NCBI GenBank assembly: GCA_046327745.1
Contig: JAXLXV010000029.1
Coordinates: 25,864-89,863, forward strand
Direction: 5' to 3'
From: JABAQJ01 sp046327745
GTDB lineage: Bacteria; Gemmatimonadota; Gemmatimonadetes; Gemmatimonadales; Gemmatimonadaceae
DNA: 64,000 nucleotides
In this document: piece by piece, positions 27,162 through 35,618 of the stretch
Layout: every line of letters begins with the position of its first letter
How positions within the stretch are numbered: position 1 is the stretch's first letter
Made by a program: the position numbers and the translations under genes
The notes under the pieces: generated by a model
Database searches by the model: none
Seen by the model: only the letters and a program-made list of their open reading frames with translations
Told to the model about the DNA's origin: nothing

Positions 27162-27491
27162 GAGCGCACGCCGCTCCGCTTCGCCCTCGGGACAGTACGT
27201 CGCATTCTCTTGATCGCGATCCTAGACAATGTTCACCCCCTCACCGAGCGGCGCCCGGCCAGCACGCGAGCTGTCCCTGTTCCTTCGGCAGGCGTGTCGT
27301 TCATACCATCGGATGGTGCGCATCCCGCCGCACGTTGCTCAGGAAGCAACGATCGTGCGCGGAGAACATCAAGCGACCCGTAGTGCGCACGGTCTCGTCG
27401 GGCCCCGCGACACGACCTAAGTTGCATGAACGTCGCCCGGCGAAACGGGGCGCATCGCAAGCACGTCTAACTCGCACGCGGAGGTCGACTG
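27162..27491. other. Intergenic gap between divergent genes, no gene seen
   Basis: This 330-base stretch separates the metallophosphoesterase (minus) from the YciI-like gene (plus). All open frames in it are short and lack recognisable protein features. I see no repeat, tRNA-like fold or hairpin terminator. It must hold the two divergent promoters, but I cannot place them with confidence. Confidence 0.5.
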
Positions 27492-27761
27492 GTGAAGACC
27501 GTCCTGATCGGACATTCGTCGGGGGCCGGCATGGACGCCGTCATGCAGGTGTATCCGCGGCATAAGGCTGTCGTCGATACGTACATCGCCCGCGGCGTCG
27601 TGGTGGGGATCGGTCCATTTACCGACGGCGGCAACATGGCGATCTTCACGTCACGTGCAGAGGCGGAGTCCTTCAGCCGCGAGGATCCGTTCATCCTGGA
27701 AGGACTGGTCAAGTCGTTCACGATCAAGGACTGGGCGGATTCGCTGATTCCCGAGCGCTGA
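27492..27761 (+). CDS. YciI-like protein
   Basis: Small 89-residue protein of the YCII-related (dimeric alpha-beta barrel, ferredoxin-like) family. VYPRHKAVVDTYIARG, GIGPFTDGGNMAIF and the C-terminal DPFILEGLVKSFTIKDW fit the family. The family's His-Asp catalytic dyad (the histidine of RHKAV and the aspartate of REDPF) is present. It starts with GTG at 27492. The family has few characterised members, so the reaction is unknown. It is probably cytoplasmic, with no linked gene. Confidence 0.82.
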   Translation: MKTVLIGHSSGAGMDAVMQVYPRHKAVVDTYIARGVVVGIGPFTDGGNMAIFTSRAEAESFSREDPFILEGLVKSFTIKDWADSLIPER

Positions 27762-28126
27762 ACCGCACCGTCGGCTACAACCACCGGTGGCATCCTTTCG
27801 TTGAACCGTGGACGGCCTGCCGGCGGCCGAGCGGACACGGTTTCAGAGGCACGCCTCTCCGCGCACGATCAGCCCCGCCAGCGTCGCTCACTACGCCATG
27901 CTGCCTTCCGGCACGGCGGACAAATGCCCGTGCCCGTGCGCATGATTCGAGTGTGGCGTTGAGTGATTCGTCGCGACCGTCGAGAGGGAAGCTCGCACTC
28001 CACTGCGTCGCGTGAACGCAGGAACGATCAGCAAGAACAGCACTTGTCGTCACAAGCGCGGGACTCAGATTGAACGTTGGCGCCACCAACGTCGCCCCCT
28101 GCCAGCTCCCGAACCCACCGCGTTCC
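27762..28126. other. Intergenic gap, no gene seen
   Basis: These 365 bases lie between the YciI-like gene and the first CocE-type hydrolase. The hydrolase frame is open through the last part (from 28070), but it encodes no recognisable residues before the signal peptide at 28127. I see no conserved protein, RNA fold or repeat. Presumably it contains the promoter of the hydrolase. Confidence 0.45.
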
Positions 28127-30031
28127 ATGCGTCCCCGCGCGCTGCTTGCGATCCAGATCCTCACCGCCCTTTTCATCGCTCTCCCCCTCGTTGCGCAGGA
28201 GCGCGACGGTGAGTTCATCAAGGCCAACTACACCAAACACATCTACGACGTTGCGATGCGGGACGGCGTGAAGCTGCACACGATCGTCTACGTACCTAAC
28301 GATGCCGCACCGGGCCGGACATATCCGATGGTCATGCAGCGCACCTGCTACTCCATTGCGCCCTATGGAGCGAACGAGTATCCCGACGCGCTGGGCCCGA
28401 ACCGATTCATGATGCGGGACAAGTACATCATGGTCTACCAGGATGTCCGCGGCCGCTTCATGAGCGAGGGTAAGTGGATGAACGTCCGCCCGATCATCGA
28501 CAACGCCAGCGGCCCGTCCCAGGTCGACGAGGCCACCGACACCTACGACACCATCGACTGGCTCCTGAAGAACATCCCGAACAACAACGGGCGCGTTGGG
28601 CAGTGGGGCATCTCGTACCCCGGCTTCTTCACGACGGCAGGCATCCTGTCGCGGCACCCCGCCCTCAAGGCCGCCTCGCCTCAAGCGCCGGTCACCGATT
28701 TCTACTTCGAGGACTTTCACCACAATGGCGCGCTGACGCAGGGCTACTTCTATACGTACCCGGTGTTCGGTGTCGACCCGTCGGCGCCCACGCCCGAGGC
28801 GTGGTTCGGCCCCATGATGGTCAACGAGGGGCGCGCCAACGACTACGACTTCCAGCTCAAACTCGGTGCACTCAAGCACACCACCGAGAAATACTACGAG
28901 AACAACTACTTCTGGCAGGAGCTCGTCGCACATCCCAATTACGACGCACATTGGCAGGCCAGGGCCATTGCTCCGCACCTGAACAACGTCAAGACCGCCG
29001 TGATGACCGTCGGCGGATGGTACGACGCAGAAGACCTCTATGGCCCGCTCAAAGTGTACAAGACCATCGAGCAGAAGAACCCCGGCACCTACAACACCAT
29101 CGTCATGGGGCCATTCCGACATGGTGGCTGGTCGGCGCAGGGCGTGGTGCATACGCTGCACGGGGACCAGTACTTCGGCGATTCGCTCGAGACGAAGTTT
29201 CAGCGCGACGTCGAAACACCCTTCTTCGCGCACTTCCTGAAAGGGGCCGGTGACGGCAAGACCGGGTTGCCTGAAGCTTTCATGTTCGACACGGGAAAGC
29301 GGCAGTGGGAACGCTTTGACAGGTGGCCAGCCGCGAATGCGCAGTGGAGCACACTGGCCTTGCACGAGGGAGGACGCCTGGCATTGAATGGGAAGCCAAG
29401 CACCGGTTCAGACGCCTATCTCAGTGACCCAAATAAGCCAGTCCCCGGGCGCTGCGTCGGAACGAGCATCGAGGGCTTTACGATGTACCAGTACATGAGC
29501 GACGATCAGCGCTGCTTCAGCACGCGCCCTGACGTGCTCACGTACGAGACCGAACCGCTGACCGAGGATGTCACGCTGGCTGGTGAGATTCGCGTGAAGC
29601 TCAAGGTCGCGTCAACCGGGACGGATGCCGACTTCGTGGTGAAGCTGGTGGACGTCTTTCCGCCCGACGCGCCAGACCATCCGTACATGCCTAACAAGAA
29701 CGTGCACATGGCGGGGTATCAGGCCATGGTGAGGAACGAAATCATGCGCGCGCGTTGGCGCGACGGGTTTGACAAACCCAAACCGATGGTCGCTGGCACG
29801 ACGACCACGGTTCCGCTCGCCCTGCAGGACGTGCTCCACACGTTCAAGAAGGGACACCGCCTCATGATCCAGATTCAGAGCTCGATGTTCCCCATTTTCG
29901 ATCGCAACCCGCAGACGTACGTCCCCAACATCTACAAGGCCGACGACAAGGACTTCCGGAAGGCAACGCAGACGGTGTACCGCAACAGCAGCATCGAGGT
30001 ACAGATCCTCAAGTCATCCGTCGTACCGTGA
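28127..30031 (+). CDS. Secreted CocE/NonD (S15-type) serine hydrolase
   Basis: Exported alpha/beta-hydrolase of 634 residues from the cocaine esterase/X-prolyl dipeptidyl-peptidase group. After a signal peptide (LAIQILTALFIALPLVAQ) come VAMRDGVKLHTIVYVP and QDVRGRFMSEG. The nucleophile serine is in WGISYPGFFT, the aspartate in GGWYDAEDLYGP and the histidine in GPFRHGGWS. The C-terminal jelly-roll (about residues 430-630) ends in PQTYVPNIYKA. It should cleave ester or amide bonds outside the cytoplasm. The ATG at 28127 is chosen because it gives a clean signal peptide. A paralogue lies on the opposite strand at 33456-35291, and the two flank the M1/HupE genes. Confidence 0.92.
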   Translation: MRPRALLAIQILTALFIALPLVAQERDGEFIKANYTKHIYDVAMRDGVKLHTIVYVPNDAAPGRTYPMVMQRTCYSIAPYGANEYPDALGPNRFMMRDKYIMVYQDVRGRFMSEGKWMNVRPIIDNASGPSQVDEATDTYDTIDWLLKNIPNNNGRVGQWGISYPGFFTTAGILSRHPALKAASPQAPVTDFYFEDFHHNGALTQGYFYTYPVFGVDPSAPTPEAWFGPMMVNEGRANDYDFQLKLGALKHTTEKYYENNYFWQELVAHPNYDAHWQARAIAPHLNNVKTAVMTVGGWYDAEDLYGPLKVYKTIEQKNPGTYNTIVMGPFRHGGWSAQGVVHTLHGDQYFGDSLETKFQRDVETPFFAHFLKGAGDGKTGLPEAFMFDTGKRQWERFDRWPAANAQWSTLALHEGGRLALNGKPSTGSDAYLSDPNKPVPGRCVGTSIEGFTMYQYMSDDQRCFSTRPDVLTYETEPLTEDVTLAGEIRVKLKVASTGTDADFVVKLVDVFPPDAPDHPYMPNKNVHMAGYQAMVRNEIMRARWRDGFDKPKPMVAGTTTTVPLALQDVLHTFKKGHRLMIQIQSSMFPIFDRNPQTYVPNIYKADDKDFRKATQTVYRNSSIEVQILKSSVVP

Positions 30032-30071
30032 CAGGTACACCCTTCCGACAACGCCAGACGCCGCTCGTCAG

Positions 30072-30614
30072 CTAGAACTTTACCACCTGCTCGGCCCGGT
30101 CGCCCGCCTGAAAATAGAGCGACCGTCGCTCGCCCTCGGGCTGACGGCTGATCGTCACCAGATTCTGCTGATCGTTGAACAGCTCGAATAGCTGCTGCGC
30201 CTTCATGGCCAGCTGTCCGATGTTTCGTGCCGCCTTCCACTGCACCAGCACCCACCACACGGGCTGGTCCCCTTCCATGTCCGCACCGCTATCGAGTAAC
30301 TCGGCCGCGAGCGTCTGGCCATCCGCTCGAACCCTGAACGCGCGGTCGATGTAGTCGGCGACAACGCGGTGGGAGCTGGAGTCGTCGGCGACCTTCTGCT
30401 TCAGCGTCTTCTCCAGGTCATCGCGGAACAGGCGGATTCGCGCCAGCACTACCGGGCCCTCCAGCACCACGCGCGCATGGGAGATGTGCGTGTTGTGCGG
30501 CGCTGGGGCCGGCCTCCGCACCACCGTCACGCGCGGCACGCCAGTCCTCGCGGGCGTCGGCGAATTCCCGCCGAGGCTCACGAACACCGCCAGCCACACC
30601 GCCGTCAACGGCAT
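30072..30614 (-). CDS. DUF6702-like exported protein
   Basis: A 180-residue protein whose N-terminus (LTAVWLAVFVSLGG) is a weak signal peptide. The core HISHARVVLEGPVVLARIRLFRDDLEKTLKQ, then VVADYIDRAFRVRADGQ, matches what I remember of DUF6702, a family of unknown function with the FxDDLE motif. Members are often encoded beside an M1 metallopeptidase and a HupE/UreJ-like protein, exactly the arrangement here. It is the last gene of a minus-strand run after the M1 gene, 91 bases away. The function is unknown; a partner of the peptidase or a metal-handling protein is possible (inference). Confidence 0.72.
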   Translation of the reverse strand: MPLTAVWLAVFVSLGGNSPTPARTGVPRVTVVRRPAPAPHNTHISHARVVLEGPVVLARIRLFRDDLEKTLKQKVADDSSSHRVVADYIDRAFRVRADGQTLAAELLDSGADMEGDQPVWWVLVQWKAARNIGQLAMKAQQLFELFNDQQNLVTISRQPEGERRSLYFQAGDRAEQVVKF

Positions 30615-30705
30615 TGGCGTCCGTTGCTCATGAGGGCCCGCGCACACTCATGGCACGCGGGCCAGACGACGTATACGGTCTTCGCGGCGCCAGACATCGT
30701 GGCGT

Positions 30706-32811
30706 TCACGGCACGACGTTCGCCGGCGCCTTCCACGTGTTGTTCTCGCGGTTGATGTCCGCGAACACCTCGTTGGGATCCAGCACGACCTGCGAAATGC
30801 GCAGCTTCGAGAAGAAGCCGTAGGTGAACTCGCGCTCGTTATTGCGCCAGACGTCGGCCGGCAGCTTCACAAGTTCCTTCGACCCATCTTCATAGGTGAT
30901 CTCCATCTGGATGGGCATGATGAGGCCGGCCTTCTGCTGCAATGTGATGCGATGGTACTGCTCGCCACGTCGTTGGTCCCCCGCCAGCTCCTCTGCCTTC
31001 TGCGTGTCCACGCCTCCGATCGCTTGATCGTTGGCATAGGTCGTGTAGAACATGCCTCGCCAGAACCAGTTCAGCTGCTCGCCAGCGGAGTTGACCAACG
31101 TCCGGAAAAAGTCCGCAGGTTGCGGCTTCTTGAACGCCCACTGCTGTGCGTAGTCATGGAATGCGCGGTCGAAGCTCTCGGGACCCAAGACCTGTTCGCG
31201 CAGCATCACCAGTGTCGCCGCCGGCTTGCTGTACGCCTGGTTGCCATAGTTGGCGAAGACGACGTCCGACTCGGTCATCATCGGCGCCTGGTTCGGATCC
31301 TTGAAGTACTCCACGATGTTCTTGGCCGGGCCGCGACGCGATGGGTAGTTCGGGTCCCAGTCATGCTCGGCGTAGTACTGCAGGAAGGAGTTCATCCCCT
31401 CGTCCATCCATCCCCACTTGCGCTCGTCCGTCGCCAAGATCATCGGGAACCAGTTGTGCCCTACCTCGTGGATGGTGACGGAGATCAGCCGGTATGGCAA
31501 CGACGCGTCATACGTACCATCCGGTCGCGGGCGAGCGCCGCAGAAGGCGATCATCGGATACTCCATACCGCCCACTGACCCGTGGACATTGCTGGCGACA
31601 GGGTACGGATACTCCATGGCCATGCGACCGTACGTGACCATGGTCTGACGGATCGCCTTGGTGCTGTACTTGTCCCAGAGGGGCATGCCGTCGCGCGGAT
31701 ACACCGAGTGCAGCTCAATCAGGCGGCCCCCCGGCTTGTAGCGAAAGCCCATGGCGTCCCACACGAACGTGTGCGACGACGCCCACGCGAAGTCACGGAC
31801 GTTGTTGGCCACAAAGTGCCATGTCAGGTTCCCCTGCCCCGCGGGACGAGTGGATGGGTTCCCCACTTCGTCAGGTCGAACGATGAACACCGGCTCGCTA
31901 CTGGCCATGGCTTGCACCAGACGCCCCCGCTGCGTGGCGGTCAGCACGTCCCCTGGGTTCTGCAGCACCCCTGTCGCGCGCACGATATGGTCGCGCGGCA
32001 CCGTGATGCTCACGTCGAAGTTCCCGAATTCCTGATAGAACTCTCCCTGTGAGTAGAACTGATCGTTCGTCCATCCGCCGACATCGTCGAACACCGCGGC
32101 GCGTGGGTACCATTGGGCGACCTCATACTCCCAGCCGTCCTTCACGTGATCTCGGGCGTTGCGCTGCGTGTTGCGGCCGATTTCCGGGACCTTGTACCGC
32201 CAGTCAATCTCCAGTCGCACGGCCTGCCCGCTCGCCAACGCCGACGGCAGGTCAATGCGCATCGATGTCCCGTTGACATAGAACGGCGCCGTGGTCCGCG
32301 CGTTCCCGTTCACGACCTGCACGCGCGTGATGTTCATGCCCAAGTCTTCGTCGGCACCGATGCCCAGGTCGCGCAACGCCGCCGGCGACACGTTCGCCAT
32401 GCGGCGGGGCAACGGGCGGGACGACAGCGCGGCACGGGAATCCTTGCGTTCCACATTCTGGTCCAGCTGGAACCACAAGTACGTCAGCGCCTCGGGCGAG
32501 TTGTTGTGATACGTCACCCGTTCGTTGCCGGTGATCGCGTGCTCCAGTGTGTCCAGCGAAGTCCGGATCACGTAGTCCACTTGCTGCTGCCAGTACTTGG
32601 GGCCAGGTGAACCAGATCCGGTGCGGTATTCGTTAGGTGCGGGCCATTCCTCGATCCCGCGAAAGTTCGACTGATTGGTCTTCTTGGAGGTGTCGGCGTT
32701 AAGCCATTGCGGTCCGACGGGGCGGCCAGACGCCTGCGCTTCGCTGGATCGCGGCGCGGCAACGATCAACGCCAAGGCCGCAATCGCGGTGAGGTGACGG
32801 GAAGAACGCAT
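30706..32811 (-). CDS. Secreted M1-family zinc metallopeptidase
   Basis: Exported aminopeptidase-type gluzincin of 701 residues. The signal peptide (LTAIAALALIVAAPRSSEA) is followed by the M1 N-terminal beta domain. The exopeptidase motif reads GGMEYPMIAF, a variant of GAMEN seen in this branch. The zinc motif HEVGHNWFP supplies two histidines and the catalytic glutamate, and the downstream glutamate lies in WMDEGMNSF. It probably removes N-terminal residues from peptides at the cell surface or in the periplasm. The gene lies between the DUF6702-like gene and a HupE/UreJ gene on the same strand, so co-transcription is likely. Confidence 0.94.
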   Translation of the reverse strand: MRSSRHLTAIAALALIVAAPRSSEAQASGRPVGPQWLNADTSKKTNQSNFRGIEEWPAPNEYRTGSGSPGPKYWQQQVDYVIRTSLDTLEHAITGNERVTYHNNSPEALTYLWFQLDQNVERKDSRAALSSRPLPRRMANVSPAALRDLGIGADEDLGMNITRVQVVNGNARTTAPFYVNGTSMRIDLPSALASGQAVRLEIDWRYKVPEIGRNTQRNARDHVKDGWEYEVAQWYPRAAVFDDVGGWTNDQFYSQGEFYQEFGNFDVSITVPRDHIVRATGVLQNPGDVLTATQRGRLVQAMASSEPVFIVRPDEVGNPSTRPAGQGNLTWHFVANNVRDFAWASSHTFVWDAMGFRYKPGGRLIELHSVYPRDGMPLWDKYSTKAIRQTMVTYGRMAMEYPYPVASNVHGSVGGMEYPMIAFCGARPRPDGTYDASLPYRLISVTIHEVGHNWFPMILATDERKWGWMDEGMNSFLQYYAEHDWDPNYPSRRGPAKNIVEYFKDPNQAPMMTESDVVFANYGNQAYSKPAATLVMLREQVLGPESFDRAFHDYAQQWAFKKPQPADFFRTLVNSAGEQLNWFWRGMFYTTYANDQAIGGVDTQKAEELAGDQRRGEQYHRITLQQKAGLIMPIQMEITYEDGSKELVKLPADVWRNNEREFTYGFFSKLRISQVVLDPNEVFADINRENNTWKAPANVVP

Positions 32812-32847
32812 ACGAAGAAGATGTAGAATGAGTTTGCGGAACGAGCA

Positions 32848-33447
32848 TCACTTCGGAGAACCGAACAGTCGGTCCAGGAGCAGCGTCAAGCCAATTCCAC
32901 CCGTCGCGCCTGAGACGACCAGCACCCAGTCGCGTCGTGACCAGCGCATGACGCGCTCCACAACCACTCCTACGCCGAAGAGTCCCGCGACGATGAGAAC
33001 CTGGCCAAGCTCGAGCCCCACGTTAAACCCGAGCAGCGGCACCACAATCGATTCGTCCCGTCCCAGCACCGTGCGTAGTCCACCAGCGAAACCCAAGCCG
33101 TGGATCAGGCCGAATACACCAGCAATTGCGTAGCGCCGCCACCACGCGCCCTGCACCGGCGCGATTCCGTGACGCTGATCGTGAATCGCCGTTCCAGCGG
33201 CAAGGATTATCGTGAGAGCGATCGCCGGCTCGACAACACGCGCCGAGACGCGAACAACGTCCAGGCTACTGAGCGCAAGCGTCAGTGAATGACCGATCGT
33301 GAACGCCGTCACCAGCCACGCGATACGCGTCCATTCCCGCGGGCCGTACGCCGCGGTCAACGCCGCCACAAAGAGGATGTGGTCGTAGGCGTGAATGTCG
33401 GCGATGTGATGAAAGCCGACGCGCAGGTAGAGGGCGAAGTCGCTCAC
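32848..33447 (-). CDS. HupE/UreJ-family membrane protein
   Basis: Integral membrane protein of 199 residues with about six hydrophobic helices. The start FHHIADIHAYDHILFVAAL has the histidine-rich first segment of HupE/UreJ-type proteins, and FGLIHGLGFAGGL is the second family block. HupE and UreJ are linked to nickel or other metal uptake for hydrogenase and urease, but neither enzyme is in the window. Here it lies eight bases after a CocE-type hydrolase and 36 bases before an M1 metallopeptidase. Metal delivery to an exported metallo-enzyme is therefore a fair hypothesis. It starts with GTG at 33447. Confidence 0.85.
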   Translation of the reverse strand: MSDFALYLRVGFHHIADIHAYDHILFVAALTAAYGPREWTRIAWLVTAFTIGHSLTLALSSLDVVRVSARVVEPAIALTIILAAGTAIHDQRHGIAPVQGAWWRRYAIAGVFGLIHGLGFAGGLRTVLGRDESIVVPLLGFNVGLELGQVLIVAGLFGVGVVVERVMRWSRRDWVLVVSGATGGIGLTLLLDRLFGSPK

Positions 33448-33455
33448 GTCGCGAC

Positions 33456-35291
33456 CTACTTGAGCACCCCCACGCTGATGTAGCTCGCGGCCTTTGGCCC
33501 ATGGTAGATGGTGTGCACCTGCGTCCGGAAGTCACTGGCCTTCGCCTGGAAGATGTTCGGCACAAAGGTCTGCGGATTTCGGTCGTAGAGTGGAAACCAG
33601 GTGCTCTGAATCTGCACCATGATCCGGTGCCCCTTCTGGAAGCGATACACCTGCTCGTGCATGTCCACCGTAAACGGGGTGATCACGTTGGCCTTGATCG
33701 GCTGCGGGTTGTCGAACCCCTTGTAGTAACGCCCGCGCATGATGTCTCCGGCCACCATGAGTTCGTACCCGCCCAGTGTTGGCGTGTCGGCGATGGTATC
33801 CGGGTAGACGTCGATCAGCTTCACCACCCAGTCGGCATCGGTGCCCGTCGTGCTGGCCTGCAAGTGCGCGGTCACGTCGCCGGCGATGACGACATCGCTG
33901 CTGAGTGGCTCACTTTCCCATGTGGCCACGTCAGGCCGATTCTGCACAAAGCGCTGATCCTCCACCAACCACTGCCGCCACCGCGTGCCATCGACTGGGC
34001 GCGCAATGTACGGGATCGGCTTGCGTGGATCGCTCGTAAACGACGTCTTCCCAGGCGCGGTGGGCGCGTCGAACGACAGCTTGCCGTCGTTCTGCAGGTA
34101 CAACTTTGAGGGCTTGGCTTCCTTCGGCGGCCACGCGTCGAACGTCCGCCACGTGTTGCCCGCCACCTCGAACATGTACGCCTCGGCGAACTTTGCGGTG
34201 CCGTCGCCGTGCAGGTAGTTCGCAAACCACGGCCGTTCGATGTTGGCTCGGTAGTACAGGCCGACGTCCGATCCGAACTTCATGGGCCCGTGGCTGTCTG
34301 TTTCGCGCCCCGCCCATCCGCCGTGGAACCACGGACCCAGGACGATGTGGTTCCAACGCTTGGTGTCGTTGCGCTCCAGGGTGCGATAGGCCTCTTGCGG
34401 ACCCAGCACGTCTTCCTGGTCCCAGTAACCGCCCACGTTGAGCACCGCCACGTTAGGCGACGTCCACACCTTCTGCATGGCCTTCGCTTGCCAGTACGCG
34501 TCCCATGACGGATGCGTCTTGAAGCCGCGCCACGACGCCAACGTGTCGATGCCGTTCTTGTGGCCCAGCTCCTCCAGTGTCAGGAATTGCAGGTACCAGT
34601 CGTAGCGATCGTATCGATCGATATGGAGAGGTGACGGCACGTTGCGTGACCACTCCATCGCCGTAGCGTACTCGACGCCGAACGACTGGCGAAAGGCGCC
34701 TTGATGGAAGAAGTCGTCGCCCATCCAAGTATCCGTCATGGGAGCCTGGGGCGACACCGCGCGAAGGGCCGGGTGGCGACTGAGCGCGGCGATGCCCGCG
34801 AGCCAACCGGGATACGAGACGCCCATCACGCCGACCCGACCATTGTTGTTGGGCACGTTCTTCACCAACCAATCGATCGTGTCGTACGTGTCGGTCGCTT
34901 CGTCCACGCCCTTGGGGTCGCGCGGATCGTGCAGCGCACCATTCATGATGAACTGGCCAGCCGATTTTCCCGTCCCTCGGGCGTCTTGAAAGACGAAGAT
35001 GTAGCCGTCCTTCGCCAGCTCCGCATAGGTGGTGGGAATGGGGCCAGGCCGAAGATTCTGGCTCACCCCATACGGGGTTCGCACCAGCATGATCGGCAGT
35101 GGCGACGCCTGAACTTTCGGCGAAACGATCACCGCGTACAGCGAAACTCCGTCGCGCGCCGCAATGTGAACATCTCGGCGTTCCAGCTCACTCTCCGACG
35201 GAGCTTGGGCGGCCGTCGTCGCCAGCAGCGGCCAGGCGAAGACAGCGGCGAGGGTTGTACGCAGGTGTCGGGCAAGGTGTAGTGTTTGCAT
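33456..35291 (-). CDS. Secreted CocE/NonD (S15-type) serine hydrolase, second copy
   Basis: Exported alpha/beta-hydrolase of 611 residues, paralogous to the one at 28127. The signal peptide is LAAVFAWPLLATTAAQ. The triad is serine in GVSYPGWLA, aspartate in GGYWDQEDVLGP and histidine in LGPWFHGGWAG, with the same VDEATDTYDTIDWL and PNNNGRVG blocks as the paralogue. A C-terminal jelly-roll follows. It is the first gene of the minus-strand run to HupE, M1 and DUF6702, with only eight bases to HupE, so an operon is likely. The substrate is probably an acyl ester, acyl amide or X-Pro peptide; sequence does not decide. Confidence 0.92.
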   Translation of the reverse strand: MQTLHLARHLRTTLAAVFAWPLLATTAAQAPSESELERRDVHIAARDGVSLYAVIVSPKVQASPLPIMLVRTPYGVSQNLRPGPIPTTYAELAKDGYIFVFQDARGTGKSAGQFIMNGALHDPRDPKGVDEATDTYDTIDWLVKNVPNNNGRVGVMGVSYPGWLAGIAALSRHPALRAVSPQAPMTDTWMGDDFFHQGAFRQSFGVEYATAMEWSRNVPSPLHIDRYDRYDWYLQFLTLEELGHKNGIDTLASWRGFKTHPSWDAYWQAKAMQKVWTSPNVAVLNVGGYWDQEDVLGPQEAYRTLERNDTKRWNHIVLGPWFHGGWAGRETDSHGPMKFGSDVGLYYRANIERPWFANYLHGDGTAKFAEAYMFEVAGNTWRTFDAWPPKEAKPSKLYLQNDGKLSFDAPTAPGKTSFTSDPRKPIPYIARPVDGTRWRQWLVEDQRFVQNRPDVATWESEPLSSDVVIAGDVTAHLQASTTGTDADWVVKLIDVYPDTIADTPTLGGYELMVAGDIMRGRYYKGFDNPQPIKANVITPFTVDMHEQVYRFQKGHRIMVQIQSTWFPLYDRNPQTFVPNIFQAKASDFRTQVHTIYHGPKAASYISVGVLK

Positions 35292-35618
35292 ACGCGGAAA
35301 GCTGTCGGCTCAAGAACCAGCTCGCAATCGGACTTATCCCGAGGCCATTGCGTTGAGGCACGCACGGTTGGCGCAATCCCGCCCTCGGTCCCAACGCATC
35401 CGCTGTTCCTCGTTGAACCGGGCCCCGCCCCGTTTGGGCGGGGCTGCCGTGGGCTTTCGGCGGCCGCCGATCATAGCCAACATGTACGCCGTGCACGACG
35501 TATCCAGAGACCCCTCTCGATGTGGCGTACGCGCCATCTCGCTCTGCTGCCAGCGAAGCGCAGGATATCGCCGGCTCGTTGAGGCGACGTCAGCTGGCCA
35601 CCTCCAAGGAGTTCTGCC
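35292..35618. other. Intergenic gap between divergent peptidase genes
   Basis: These 327 bases separate the minus-strand CocE-type gene from the plus-strand S10 gene. No credible gene is seen. It contains one strong GC hairpin, listed separately, and near its plus-strand end an AAGGAG that serves the S10 start. Confidence 0.5.
35422..35444. other. Strong GC hairpin between divergent genes
   Basis: GCCCCGCCC at 35422-35430 and GGGCGGGGC at 35436-35444 are perfect 9-base complementary arms around a CGTTT loop. There is no T-tract on either side, so a standard intrinsic terminator is unlikely. It lies between two divergent starts and could affect the leader of either transcript or be a protein-binding palindrome. 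Confidence 0.6.
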
